Shown here: in pieces, positions 6,573-12,746 of the stretch
How positions within the stretch are numbered: the stretch's first letter is position 1
How the letters are laid out: every line of letters begins with the position of its first letter
Assembly: GCA_040752295.1 (NCBI GenBank)
Contig: JBFMFE010000296.1
Span: 1-12,746 of the forward strand
From: JBFMFE01 sp040752295
Lineage (GTDB): Bacteria > UBP15 > UBA6099 > JBFMBQ01
DNA: 12,746 nucleotides
Direction: 5' to 3'
Program-made: the position numbers and the translations under genes
The notes under the pieces: generated by a model
Told to the model about the DNA's origin: nothing
Seen by the model: the letters and a program-made list of their open reading frames with translations, nothing else
Database searches by the model: none

Positions 6573-7633
6573 ACGCCGGATGTGTCATCGAAGCCGTCCC
6601 GGAGCTTGACGGCTGCGTCGTTGAATGGCTCGAACCCGGAACGGTTCTTTTCTCGTCGAGGAACCTCATTTTCCGCTCCGGCGGCGTCCTCGGGCGGCGC
6701 GAGTTCGCGGGCGCGCTCCCCTCGCCCCTCTGGAAAGCCGCGCTCTCCCGTGCGCGGCTGCCTCAGCGCCTCCTGCGGTTCATGGCGTACAACGCGCTGC
6801 CGCTCCCGGACGGCGGGATTTTCGTCACGTTCGGGCGCAGCGTCGGAACCATCGCCGGCGGGCGCTGGCGGGAACTCGAAGGGCTTGAGCGCCCCTGCCG
6901 CGTTCTCAGAGGCGCCTGCGCCGTCACCGCCGCGGGAAGCGTTTACTTCGGCGAGTACACCGCAAACCCCGAAAGGTCGCCCGTCAGGGTTTACGAGTAC
7001 GCCCCGGGGAGCGGCACGGCGAGAGTGGTTTACACCTTCGCCGCGGGCGAGGCGCGGCACGTCCACGGGATTTACGCCGACCCCTTCACCGGCGCCCTCT
7101 GGTGCGCCACCGGCGACCTCCCCCGCGAGTGCGGAATCTCCCGCACGTATGACGGGTTCCAAACGGTAGAAAATGTCGGCGGCGGCGACGAAAGCTGGCG
7201 CACCGTCAGCGTGCAGTTCACAAGGGACGCCGTCTTTTACGCCACCGACGCCGAGTTCTCCGGCAACTTCATCTACCGTCTGGACAGGCGCACGGGACGG
7301 CGCACTGAACTGGGGCGCATCAATGGTCCAGTGTACTATTCACGCGCCGTGGGCGACCACATCCTTTTCTGCGTCTCCGCCGAATTGTGCCCGAGCCAGA
7401 CGGGAGTTTCTTCCACACTCTGGCTCGTAACGCCGTCCGGAGAAGTAACACGTGTGCGCTCCTTCAGAAAGGACGTGTTCGCCTCGCGCCTCTTCGTGAA
7501 GCTGTTCATGCCCGGGCTTTTCAATTTTCCCGCAGGACCCGGCGCCGGAAACGAAACCTACCTCCACGGCGTCGCCCTCCGGGGCGTTGACAACAGAACG
7601 CTGCGTCTGAAGATCGGGGACACGAGCGAATGA
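6569..7633 (+). CDS. Beta-propeller-like protein of unknown function, coupled to the carbamoyltransferase
   Basis: 354 residues from TTG at 6569, which overlaps the preceding stop as TTGA. AGGAAGGGA (6552-6560) lies 8 nt upstream, a strong ribosome site, and the ATGs farther upstream lie inside the carbamoyltransferase. I do not recognise the exact family. The protein shows repeated beta-rich segments with Gly-Arg or Asp-Gly turns (LPDGGIFVTFGRS, SVYFGEYTAN, DAVFYATDAE, STLWLVTPSGEVTRV). It also has the motif HVHGIYADPFTGALWCATGD, reminiscent of sialidase/BNR-like propellers. No signal peptide or membrane segment is evident, so it is probably cytoplasmic. A role in sensing or binding a glycan or glycolipid precursor is possible from context only. 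Sialidase activity is not claimed, since no catalytic set is visible. Confidence 0.8.
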   Translation: MNAGCVIEAVPELDGCVVEWLEPGTVLFSSRNLIFRSGGVLGRREFAGALPSPLWKAALSRARLPQRLLRFMAYNALPLPDGGIFVTFGRSVGTIAGGRWRELEGLERPCRVLRGACAVTAAGSVYFGEYTANPERSPVRVYEYAPGSGTARVVYTFAAGEARHVHGIYADPFTGALWCATGDLPRECGISRTYDGFQTVENVGGGDESWRTVSVQFTRDAVFYATDAEFSGNFIYRLDRRTGRRTELGRINGPVYYSRAVGDHILFCVSAELCPSQTGVSSTLWLVTPSGEVTRVRSFRKDVFASRLFVKLFMPGLFNFPAGPGAGNETYLHGVALRGVDNRTLRLKIGDTSE

Positions 7634-7657
7634 GTGTTAACTCAAGCAGGATTTTTT
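7631..7657 (+). terminator. Weak possible terminator after the beta-propeller gene
   Basis: TGAGT and ACTCA (7631-7644) pair around GTTA, and a T6 tract follows 7 nt later (7652-7657). The stem is short and the T-tract is not adjacent, so at most partial termination is expected. It includes the stop codon. Confidence 0.2.
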
Positions 7658-7660
7658 GTC

Positions 7661-7709
7661 AAAAAAAAAGAATGTTGAATGTAGAATAACCAATGCAGAA
7701 TGAAGAATG
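7661..7709 (+). repeat. Left inverted repeat of the four-helix-bundle cassette
   Basis: An A9 tract (7661-7669) is followed by words of the form GAATGTAGAAT. GAATGTAGAATA (7677-7688) matches the right repeat exactly in inverse orientation (8119-8130). The ATG of the enclosed gene (7700) lies inside this repeat. Confidence 0.75.
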
Positions 7710-8092
7710 AAAACAAAATAACGGACGGCAGGAAAAGAAATTATAATCCTGAGGGAAGGACGATTGATTTTGCCGTTCGTATAATTCAAGTTGTGGAATC
7801 CCTGCCGAAAACAAGAGCCGGAAATCATATTGCGGGGCAGCTTATCCGTTGCGGAACTTCTCCGGCGTCGAATTACGGCGAAGCGCAAGGCGCTGAATCA
7901 CGTTCGGACTTTATCCATAAAATGAATATATGTCTTAAGGAGTTGCGGGAAACACGTATATGGTTGACATTGATTAACAAAACGAATCTCATCAAGTCCG
8001 TTATGATAGAACCTTTACTGGACGAAAACGAGCAGCTCATATCAGTGTTTGCAACTAGCGTCAGAACGGCGCGGAAGGGGAAATGTTCTTAA
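7700..8092 (+). CDS. Four-helix bundle protein (23S rRNA intervening-sequence protein family, TIGR02436-like)
   Basis: 130 residues. The core QLIRCGTSPASNYGEAQGA (47-65), then ESRSDFIHKMNICLKELRETRIWL (66-89), matches the family pattern of LxRSgtSixANyxEA, then S.xDFihKxxialKExxEtxyWL. The fold is a four-helix bundle, first known from genes inside 23S rRNA intervening sequences of Leptospira and Coxiella. The biochemical role is not settled. Family members are also scattered singly in many genomes. Codon use is much more AT-rich than in its neighbours. The ATG lies in the left inverted repeat with no clear ribosome site, and the stop merges with the right repeat array. No adjacent rRNA is present, so this is a dispersed copy. 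Confidence 0.88.
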   Translation: MKNENKITDGRKRNYNPEGRTIDFAVRIIQVVESLPKTRAGNHIAGQLIRCGTSPASNYGEAQGAESRSDFIHKMNICLKELRETRIWLTLINKTNLIKSVMIEPLLDENEQLISVFATSVRTARKGKCS

Positions 8093-8145
8093 TTCTACAT
8101 TCTACATTCTACATTCGATATTCTACATTCTGCATTGCTTTTTTT
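8093..8145 (-). repeat. Right inverted repeat and TTCTACATTC tandem repeats
   Basis: Four TTCTACATT copies, interrupted by GA, then TTCTGCATT, end in T7 (8139-8145). The segment 8098-8145 is the inverse partner of 7661-7709. It occupies the space directly before the SGNH gene and leaves that gene without a recognisable ribosome site. Confidence 0.75.
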
Positions 8146-8153
8146 ATCTGGAC

Positions 8154-9350
8154 ATGAAGCGTCTTATGTTAACGTTTATGGGACACGCCCGGATGAGCGG
8201 AAACCGTTTCCTGCGATTCATTATCACGTGGCGCGCGCCCGCCGCCGCCGCCGCCTTCTTCGCGCTCTTCAGCGCCGTCTCTCTGAACATGTACGAGGTC
8301 AACCCAGAGGAAGTCGCACTCCTCGAAGGAACGCTCGTAAAGAGAAACACTCATATAAACGGCAGCCCCATGAGAAACGACGTCTATCCCCAGCCCGAAG
8401 AGTGGGACTACTGGCGGGAACTTCTCCCCCGCGGGACCGACGGGCTTATCGTCTGGATGGGCAACTCCCACCTGCACGCCGTCAACGGAATGAAGGAAGG
8501 CGACGAGGTTTCCTCGTACTACCTTCACGAACTGCTCAACGGCGGGAAGTGGCCCGGGCGCGCGCCGTGCTTCGGTCTGTCCTATCCCAACCTGACGTTC
8601 GCAGAGCAGTTTCTTCTGACGCTGCTTCTCACGCTCGACCAGTCGCTGCCGCGCCCGTTGATATTCGTACACGGTTTCAGGTATCACGAGACCCGCTTCG
8701 CCGGCGTCCGCTCCGGGTTGAAACCCGTGCTCGAAGACCCTTCGGTTAAGAAATGGATCGAATCAAACGGGGAGCTGGCGGGAAAGTTTCCCGAGGCATT
8801 CAAAAGTCTCGACTCGGAGTACAGGGCGATCAAAGAACTGGAAAAGGAGCGCAATTTCGAGGGGTTCCTCAGAAAGCGCGCGGGCGGCGCCATACCCGTC
8901 TTCAAGGACAGAAAAACGATAAGCGCGCACCTCGCCCTGATGATGAGAAACCTGCGGGACTTCGCCTTCGGCATAAGAACCTCCGACAAGCGTAAAGCGC
9001 TCTCCAGCAGATACGGGGTGAGCATGGAATTCATGGAACTGACCGCCTACGTATGCGAAAGGTACGGCGCGAAAATGCTGATGTACAACGTCCCCCTCAG
9101 ACCCGGAAAGGAAAGCCCCTACCCGGAAGCCGATTACGACAGGTACATGGAGGAAATGGAGTCAATCGCCCGGAAATACCCGCGCGGCATCGTCTACGCC
9201 GACTACGAGGACGCGATCCCGGAGCCTGCCTGGGGCGTATTTTATTCGACCGGGATGAAGGACTTCTCGCATTTCAAGGCGGAAGGGCACAGAATCCTCG
9301 CTGAAAAAGCCACCGGAGACCTCCGAAAGGCGGGCTTTCTGGAGTTCTGA
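8154..9350 (+). CDS. Membrane-anchored SGNH-hydrolase-like protein, partner of the MBOAT acyltransferase
   Basis: 398 residues from ATG 8154. The frame is open farther upstream, but that part only translates the repeat DNA. Residues about 20-45 form one hydrophobic anchor (FIITW, then AAAAAFFALFSAVSL), placing the rest outside the cytoplasm. GNSH at 103-106 sits where SGNH enzymes have GDS, making Ser105 the candidate nucleophile. DFSHFKAEGH at 370-379 supplies the C-terminal Asp370/His373 pair. The protein ends 19 bp before an AlgI-like MBOAT. That pairing matches the known logic of AlgI with AlgJ/AlgX or PatA with PatB, where the SGNH partner transfers the acyl group to an extracytoplasmic polymer. 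Overall similarity to AlgJ/AlgX cannot be judged here, and other starts (8181, 8193) are possible. The ribosome site is weak, perhaps displaced by the upstream cassette. Confidence 0.75.
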   Translation: MKRLMLTFMGHARMSGNRFLRFIITWRAPAAAAAFFALFSAVSLNMYEVNPEEVALLEGTLVKRNTHINGSPMRNDVYPQPEEWDYWRELLPRGTDGLIVWMGNSHLHAVNGMKEGDEVSSYYLHELLNGGKWPGRAPCFGLSYPNLTFAEQFLLTLLLTLDQSLPRPLIFVHGFRYHETRFAGVRSGLKPVLEDPSVKKWIESNGELAGKFPEAFKSLDSEYRAIKELEKERNFEGFLRKRAGGAIPVFKDRKTISAHLALMMRNLRDFAFGIRTSDKRKALSSRYGVSMEFMELTAYVCERYGAKMLMYNVPLRPGKESPYPEADYDRYMEEMESIARKYPRGIVYADYEDAIPEPAWGVFYSTGMKDFSHFKAEGHRILAEKATGDLRKAGFLEF

Positions 9351-9369
9351 ACGGCGGGACGGACGAAAC

Positions 9370-10824
9370 ATGCAGTTCCAGACGCTGACCTACCTGTTTT
9401 TCGTCGCGATAGTCTTCATTCTCTTCCGGGCGATCCCCCTGAGACACAGGAAAATCCTGCTCCTCGCCGCGAGCATGGTGTTCTACTGCTGGTTCAGGTG
9501 GGAGTTCGGTCTGCTTCTGTGGTTCGTCATACTCGTCTCGTTTTATTCGACGAGGGCGGCGCGGAACGGTCCCGCGCTCACCGCCGTCTCCATCGTACTC
9601 GTCGCCGCCGTTCTGGCGTTCTTCAAATACTTCAATTTCACGGCAGACGTCGCGAACGCGCTCTACGGCATGGCGGGCGGCGCGGGAAAGTTCGACGTCT
9701 GGAACGTCATCGTCCCCGTGGGGATCAGTTTCTTCACCTTCCAGGCGATCTCGTACGTCGTGGACTGCGCGAGGGACCCCGCGAGGAAAGTCGGGTCGCT
9801 TGTGGACTACGCCCTTTACATCAGTTTCTGGCCGCAGCTCGTCGCCGGTCCGATCATGCGTTCGCACGAGATGGTGCCGCAGTTCAACACCATGCGGCGC
9901 TTTTCACCGGACGATTTCAAGGAGGGGTGCAGAAGGATAATCCAGGGGCTGTTCCTGAAGCTCGTCCTCGCCGACGGACTGATCAGCCGGTTCGTGGACG
10001 AGGGATTCCTGAACTACGCCGGCAACACGATGCTCGACAACTGGGCGCTCGCCTTCGCGTTCGGGCTTCAGATATATTTCGATTTCGACGGCTATTGCAG
10101 CATCGCCGTCGGCAGCGCCCTTCTGTTCGGCTGCAGGCTCGTTGAAAACTTCGACTTCCCTTACGCGGCGGGCAACCCCCGCGAGTTCTGGAAAAGATGG
10201 CACATATCGCTCTCGAGCTGGATACGGGATTACCTCTACCTCCCGCTCACGAGGACGATGGTGAAGAGATCGCGCTCGTCCGGCGGCATAGAAACCGTCG
10301 AGGGGCGGAACGGCGGCGCGACCGCGCTCATCCGCTCGAAGGCGCTCTTCCTGAGCTGGGCGATCATGGGCTTCTGGCACGGCGCCGACTGGACCTTCCT
10401 CCTCTGGGGGCTGTGGCACGCGGCGGTGATACAGTTGTACAGGTTTTACCTGCGCCTCTTTCCCGCAGTGGAGTGGGGTGAACGCCCGAACCGGTTTCTC
10501 GGACGCCTCACGATCATACCGACCGTCGCGCTGATCATGCCGGGGTGGATTTTCTTCAGGGCGGACTCGGTGACCCAGGCGTTCGCCATGCTCGCCGGTC
10601 TTTTCAGCTTCTCGACGCTCCCCCGGCTTGGCTACCTCGAAACGTACTACCTTCAGGTCTTTCTGCTCACCGCTGGATTCTATCTCGTCTGGTTTCTCAA
10701 GGAGGCGAAAGTCAGGCTGCCGCGCTTCCACTGGCTGGCGGACGCCGCACTCCACGCAGCGCTGGCGCTGTGCGTCATCGCGTTCTTCGACCGCGAACAG
10801 CCGTTCATTTACTTCCAGTTCTGA
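9370..10824 (+). CDS. MBOAT family O-acyltransferase, AlgI/PatA-like
   Basis: 484 residues with many hydrophobic segments (for example 5-20, 28-40, 45-60, 70-86, 113-130, 225-240, 326-336). These enzymes pass an acyl group, usually acetyl, across the membrane to a surface polymer or a partner protein. Hallmarks: PVGISFFTFQAISYVVD at 116-132, LVAGPIMR at 157-164, FWKRWHISLSSWIRDYLYLPL at 273-293, and MGFWHGADWTFLLWGLWH at 333-350 holding the invariant His337. Between residues 294 and 325 is a longer, charged, Ser/Gly-rich stretch where AlgI has a short loop (LGGNR). GGACGGA precedes the ATG. It follows the SGNH gene by 19 bp, so the two are probably one functional pair. The acceptor is unknown; the carbamoyltransferase upstream suggests the same glycan. 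Confidence 0.93.
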   Translation: MQFQTLTYLFFVAIVFILFRAIPLRHRKILLLAASMVFYCWFRWEFGLLLWFVILVSFYSTRAARNGPALTAVSIVLVAAVLAFFKYFNFTADVANALYGMAGGAGKFDVWNVIVPVGISFFTFQAISYVVDCARDPARKVGSLVDYALYISFWPQLVAGPIMRSHEMVPQFNTMRRFSPDDFKEGCRRIIQGLFLKLVLADGLISRFVDEGFLNYAGNTMLDNWALAFAFGLQIYFDFDGYCSIAVGSALLFGCRLVENFDFPYAAGNPREFWKRWHISLSSWIRDYLYLPLTRTMVKRSRSSGGIETVEGRNGGATALIRSKALFLSWAIMGFWHGADWTFLLWGLWHAAVIQLYRFYLRLFPAVEWGERPNRFLGRLTIIPTVALIMPGWIFFRADSVTQAFAMLAGLFSFSTLPRLGYLETYYLQVFLLTAGFYLVWFLKEAKVRLPRFHWLADAALHAALALCVIAFFDREQPFIYFQF

Positions 10825-10863
10825 TCGCCCGGGCGCCCGCAGGGACCGCATCGTACGCGAAAA

Positions 10864-11589
10864 ATGGAAAAAATCGTCTCCATAATCGCAGCGGCGGGCA
10901 AAAGCGCTCGAATGGGCGGCGCCGACAAGCTCTTCGCGCCCATACTCGGACGCCCGCTCATCTATCACACACTGGCGCCGTTTTTCGAAGCGGGCTGCTT
11001 CGCCGCCGTCGCCCTCGTCCTCGACAACCCCCGCGCCCCGGAAAACCGCCGCCGGACGAAAGACCTCCTCGACTCACTCCCCGTCGAACCGCGGATCGTC
11101 ACGTGCGAGGGCGGCGCGACGAGGTGCGCGTCGGTTATGAACGGTCTGCGGGCGCTGGAGGAATTCGACCCGAAGATCGTTGTGGTGCACGACGGCGCGA
11201 GACCGGTGATCACGGCGCAGGACCTGATCGCCGTCGCCGGATGCGCTCGCGAACACGGCGCCGCCTCGTTCGCGCTCCCCGCGGCGGACACGCTCGTCGG
11301 GGTCGCCCCCGGCGAACCGAGAAAATACCTCCAGCGCGATAACGTCTTCCATCTCCAGACCCCCCAGGCGTTCCGCTTCGACCTCCTGACGCGTGCCTGC
11401 GGGAAAATAGACGTGACCGACCCCATGATGACGGACGACACGGCGGTGGTTGCGGCGCTCGGCGTGGAAGCGAAGCTGATCACCGGAAGGGCGTCCAACC
11501 TCAAGGTCACCGTCCCGGACGACCTTCGTGCGGTGGAGGCGCTCCTCGCCGCGCCGGGATGGACGCGGGGCGGGGGCGGGCGGCGATGA
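10864..11589 (+). CDS. ispD: IspD, 2-C-methyl-D-erythritol 4-phosphate cytidylyltransferase
   Basis: 241 residues. It joins MEP to CTP to give CDP-ME, the third step of the MEP isoprenoid pathway. The N-terminal CTP loop is IIAAAGKSARMGGADK (7-22). CEGGATRCASVMNGL (81-95), VVHDGARP (107-114), DNVFHLQTPQAF (159-170), MTDDTAVVAALG (189-200) and NLKVTVPDDL (212-221) are all family landmarks; Lys214 corresponds to the conserved KVT lysine. No good ribosome site is seen in the 39-bp gap after the MBOAT gene, so it may be read through from that gene. The last residues are Gly/Arg-rich and read from a G-rich stretch that serves as leader for ispH, whose ATG overlaps this stop as ATGA. Confidence 0.95.
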   Translation: MEKIVSIIAAAGKSARMGGADKLFAPILGRPLIYHTLAPFFEAGCFAAVALVLDNPRAPENRRRTKDLLDSLPVEPRIVTCEGGATRCASVMNGLRALEEFDPKIVVVHDGARPVITAQDLIAVAGCAREHGAASFALPAADTLVGVAPGEPRKYLQRDNVFHLQTPQAFRFDLLTRACGKIDVTDPMMTDDTAVVAALGVEAKLITGRASNLKVTVPDDLRAVEALLAAPGWTRGGGGRR

Positions 11590-12485
11590 AGGTGACCGTC
11601 GCGCCGCACTCCGGTTTCTGCGCATGGGTCGCACGCGCGGTGTCGGAAGCGGAAAGGCTCATCGCGGAACACGGCGCGCCGATCTTCTCAACGGGCGCGC
11701 TCGTCCACAACCCCCTCGAAACCGCGAGGCTGAAGAACGCCGGGCTGATTCCCTCGTCCGCGCCGTGGAGGCTGAAAAACCGGAATGTGATCGTCTCCCC
11801 GCACGGAATCGCGGAAAAACTCTACCGGCGCATCGTGGAAAACGGAAACGTGATCGCCGCCGATCTCACGTGCCCCAACGTGAGGAAAGTCCAGCGGATA
11901 GTCTCATCATGCCCCCCCGGGCGACGGGTCGTTATCGTGGGTAAGTGGGACCACCCCGAGGTCAGGTCGGTCGCCGGGTTCTGCCGGAAAGCCCCTGTGG
12001 TCGTAAGCGGCATTGACGAAGTAAACATCGTCCCCGCCGACAAGCCCGTATGCGTCGTGTCGCAGACGACCTTCCCCGCGGCGCTTTACGATGAAATAGC
12101 CGGAAGGGTGTCGGCGCTGAACCCGGACGCCCGTGTGCACCGTTCCGTCTGCCCGTCGGTCGAGCAGAGGATAAAAGCCGCCGTGGAACTCGCCGCGCGC
12201 ACCGATCTTTTCGTCGTTGTCGGCGGCAGAAACAGTGCGAACACGAAAGCCCTTTTCCTCGCCTGCCGCTCGGTCAACCCCGGCGCGGTTCTCGTCGAAT
12301 CCCCCGGCGAACTGGAGCGGTTTCTCCGCGGGCGTCACCCGCGCCGCGGCGCCGCGCATTCCGGCAGGCGGGCCTGTCTGCGTGCGGACACGCACAGGCA
12401 GGCGACGGCAGGCGTCACCGCCGGGACGTCCACCCCCCTATGGCTCGTCGAAAAAGTGCGAGCCATCCTCGAAAACCAACAGTAA
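11586..12485 (+). CDS. ispH: IspH (LytB), 4-hydroxy-3-methylbut-2-enyl diphosphate reductase, with in-frame repeat insert
   Basis: 299 residues. It makes IPP and DMAPP from HMBPP in the last MEP-pathway step using a [4Fe-4S] cluster. Cluster cysteines are Cys12, Cys96 and Cys189. Substrate residues line up with E. coli IspH: His41, His73, His123, Glu125, Asn216-Ser217-Ala218-Asn219 (E. coli NSSN) and Ser282 in VTAGTSTP. From Ser217 to Ser282 is 65 residues, against 44 between Ser225 and Ser269 in E. coli, so about 21 are extra. They are an Arg/Ala/Gly-rich segment (about 251-274) encoded by a palindromic repeat. The divergent CPSVEQR after Cys189 and Trp121 before DHPEV are unusual. ATG 11586 overlaps the ispD stop by 4 bp and begins the family N-terminus; an in-frame ATG at 11559 is less likely. 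It should be functional, since all key residues except one Ser-to-Ala remain. Confidence 0.93.
   Translation: MKVTVAPHSGFCAWVARAVSEAERLIAEHGAPIFSTGALVHNPLETARLKNAGLIPSSAPWRLKNRNVIVSPHGIAEKLYRRIVENGNVIAADLTCPNVRKVQRIVSSCPPGRRVVIVGKWDHPEVRSVAGFCRKAPVVVSGIDEVNIVPADKPVCVVSQTTFPAALYDEIAGRVSALNPDARVHRSVCPSVEQRIKAAVELAARTDLFVVVGGRNSANTKALFLACRSVNPGAVLVESPGELERFLRGRHPRRGAAHSGRRACLRADTHRQATAGVTAGTSTPLWLVEKVRAILENQQ
12351..12413. repeat. Palindromic repeat inside the ispH coding sequence
   Basis: A hairpin with arms 12372-12384 and 12389-12403 (4-nt loop CGGA, one 2-nt bulge) lies between conserved ispH segments. It shares CGCCTGCCTGTGC (minus strand, 12404-12392) and GCAGACAGG (12381-12373) with the palindrome at 9-44. 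The ends are approximate, set by the excess of about 63 nt over E. coli IspH. A 9-bp direct repeat GGCGTCACC (12331-12339 and 12411-12419) brackets the segment, but its 80-bp spacing is not a multiple of three. Confidence 0.7.
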
Positions 12486-12621
12486 GGCAGAGGGGTTGCT
12501 CCGTATCATTTATTTCACTGACGTCCCGGATGAAAAATAAAAATCGCAGCCGGAAACAATAAATCCCTGACTTTCTGAGTGAACTTTCGTACTTTTTGGT
12601 TCCCGCTCCACGGAGGAAGCT
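12486..12621. other. Intergenic after ispH, nothing recognised
   Basis: No tRNA, clear terminator hairpin or repeat is visible between the ispH stop and the possible minus-strand fragment. Base composition drops noticeably in GC. Short open frames here lack support. Confidence 0.5.
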
Positions 12622-12746
12622 TTAACACCGATTTTCGCGGAATGTGAAGCCGTCATAATCGGACTTAAGTTTTTTCACCTTTTTTCCCGTGTATTCCTCC
12701 TGATGCGCCAAAAATAGTTTGGCTGCCATTTGAAGGTTATATTTGC
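12622..12746 (-). CDS. Possible C-terminal fragment of an unrecognised gene
   Basis: One minus-strand frame stays open from the right edge for about 40 codons to a TAA at 12622-12624. It ends in a Lys- and aromatic-rich sequence, KVKKLKSDYDGFTFRENRC. The reading looks protein-like, but it is short and has no recognised motif. The gene would continue beyond the window. Base composition is lower in GC than in ispH. Confidence 0.3.
   Translation of the reverse strand, partial: KYNLQMAAKLFLAHQEEYTGKKVKKLKSDYDGFTFRENRC

Larger units (their letters stand above)
7661..8145. mobile_element. Putative compact cassette: four-helix-bundle gene between inverted repeats
   Basis: The left end (7661-7709) is A9 followed by a GAATGTAGAAT-type repeat. 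The right end (8098-8145) is its inverse, ending in T7. Excluding the A/T tracts, the two ends align over 41 columns with 34 matches, 6 mismatches and one gap. The 485-bp unit is AT-rich amid GC-rich genes and contains one gene. It separates two genes of the tailoring cluster and abuts the SGNH gene start. No target-site duplication is evident. It encodes no transposase, so it would need to be moved in trans. It may instead be a locally expanded repeat. Confidence 0.55.

Noticed and set aside
8049..8153. N-terminal extension of the SGNH protein
   Set aside because: The extension translates repeat DNA (FYILHSIFYILH) and overlaps the end of the four-helix-bundle gene. The hydrophobic anchor is supplied after the ATG at 8154.
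12331..12419. Simple target-site duplication from the ispH insertion
   Set aside because: The two GGCGTCACC copies are 80 bp apart, so clean removal would break the reading frame before VTAGTSTP. They are kept only as a note.

Overview
The window is a GC-rich bacterial chromosome segment. It holds eight protein genes and one tRNA. There is also a possible gene fragment at the right edge and an unusual amount of small repetitive DNA. No gene is a reliable phylum marker. The MEP-pathway genes, a class II tRNA-Leu without encoded CCA, the AlgI/SGNH-type tailoring genes and abundant extragenic palindromes fit an uncultured, probably Gram-negative-type bacterium. I cannot name the lineage from the sequence.

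Layout. Positions 1-98 carry a nested palindromic repeat and 185-200 a perfect 16-bp palindrome, followed by uvrA (240-3083, +). A PlsC/MGAT-like acyltransferase (3110-4036, -) converges on uvrA. A repeat-rich intergenic region follows: a 23-unit hexanucleotide array (4131-4268), tRNA-Leu(UAA) (4317-4402, -) and three REP-like hairpins with GGGGACG cores (4409-4575). Next comes a plus-strand run. It starts with a NodU/CmcH-type O-carbamoyltransferase (4833-6572) and a translationally coupled beta-propeller-like protein (6569-7633). A low-GC four-helix-bundle gene follows inside 41-bp inverted repeats (7661-8145). After it are an SGNH-like membrane-anchored protein (8154-9350), an AlgI-like MBOAT acyltransferase (9370-10824), ispD (10864-11589) and ispH (11586-12485). 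The last 260 bases are mostly non-coding, with a possible minus-strand C-terminal fragment.

How the genes may work together. The carbamoyltransferase, SGNH protein and MBOAT look like a set that decorates a surface glycan or secreted product with carbamoyl and acyl groups; the beta-propeller protein is co-translated with the first of them. IspD and IspH catalyse the third and last steps of the MEP isoprenoid pathway and overlap by 4 bp. UvrA is the damage sensor of nucleotide excision repair and appears to be transcribed alone.

The most interesting signals are two. One is a palindromic repeat carried in frame inside ispH, adding about 21 residues between conserved active-site motifs and related to the palindrome at the left edge of the window. 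The other is the four-helix-bundle gene bounded by long imperfect terminal inverted repeats with outer A/T tracts, which looks like a compact mobile cassette dropped into the tailoring cluster.
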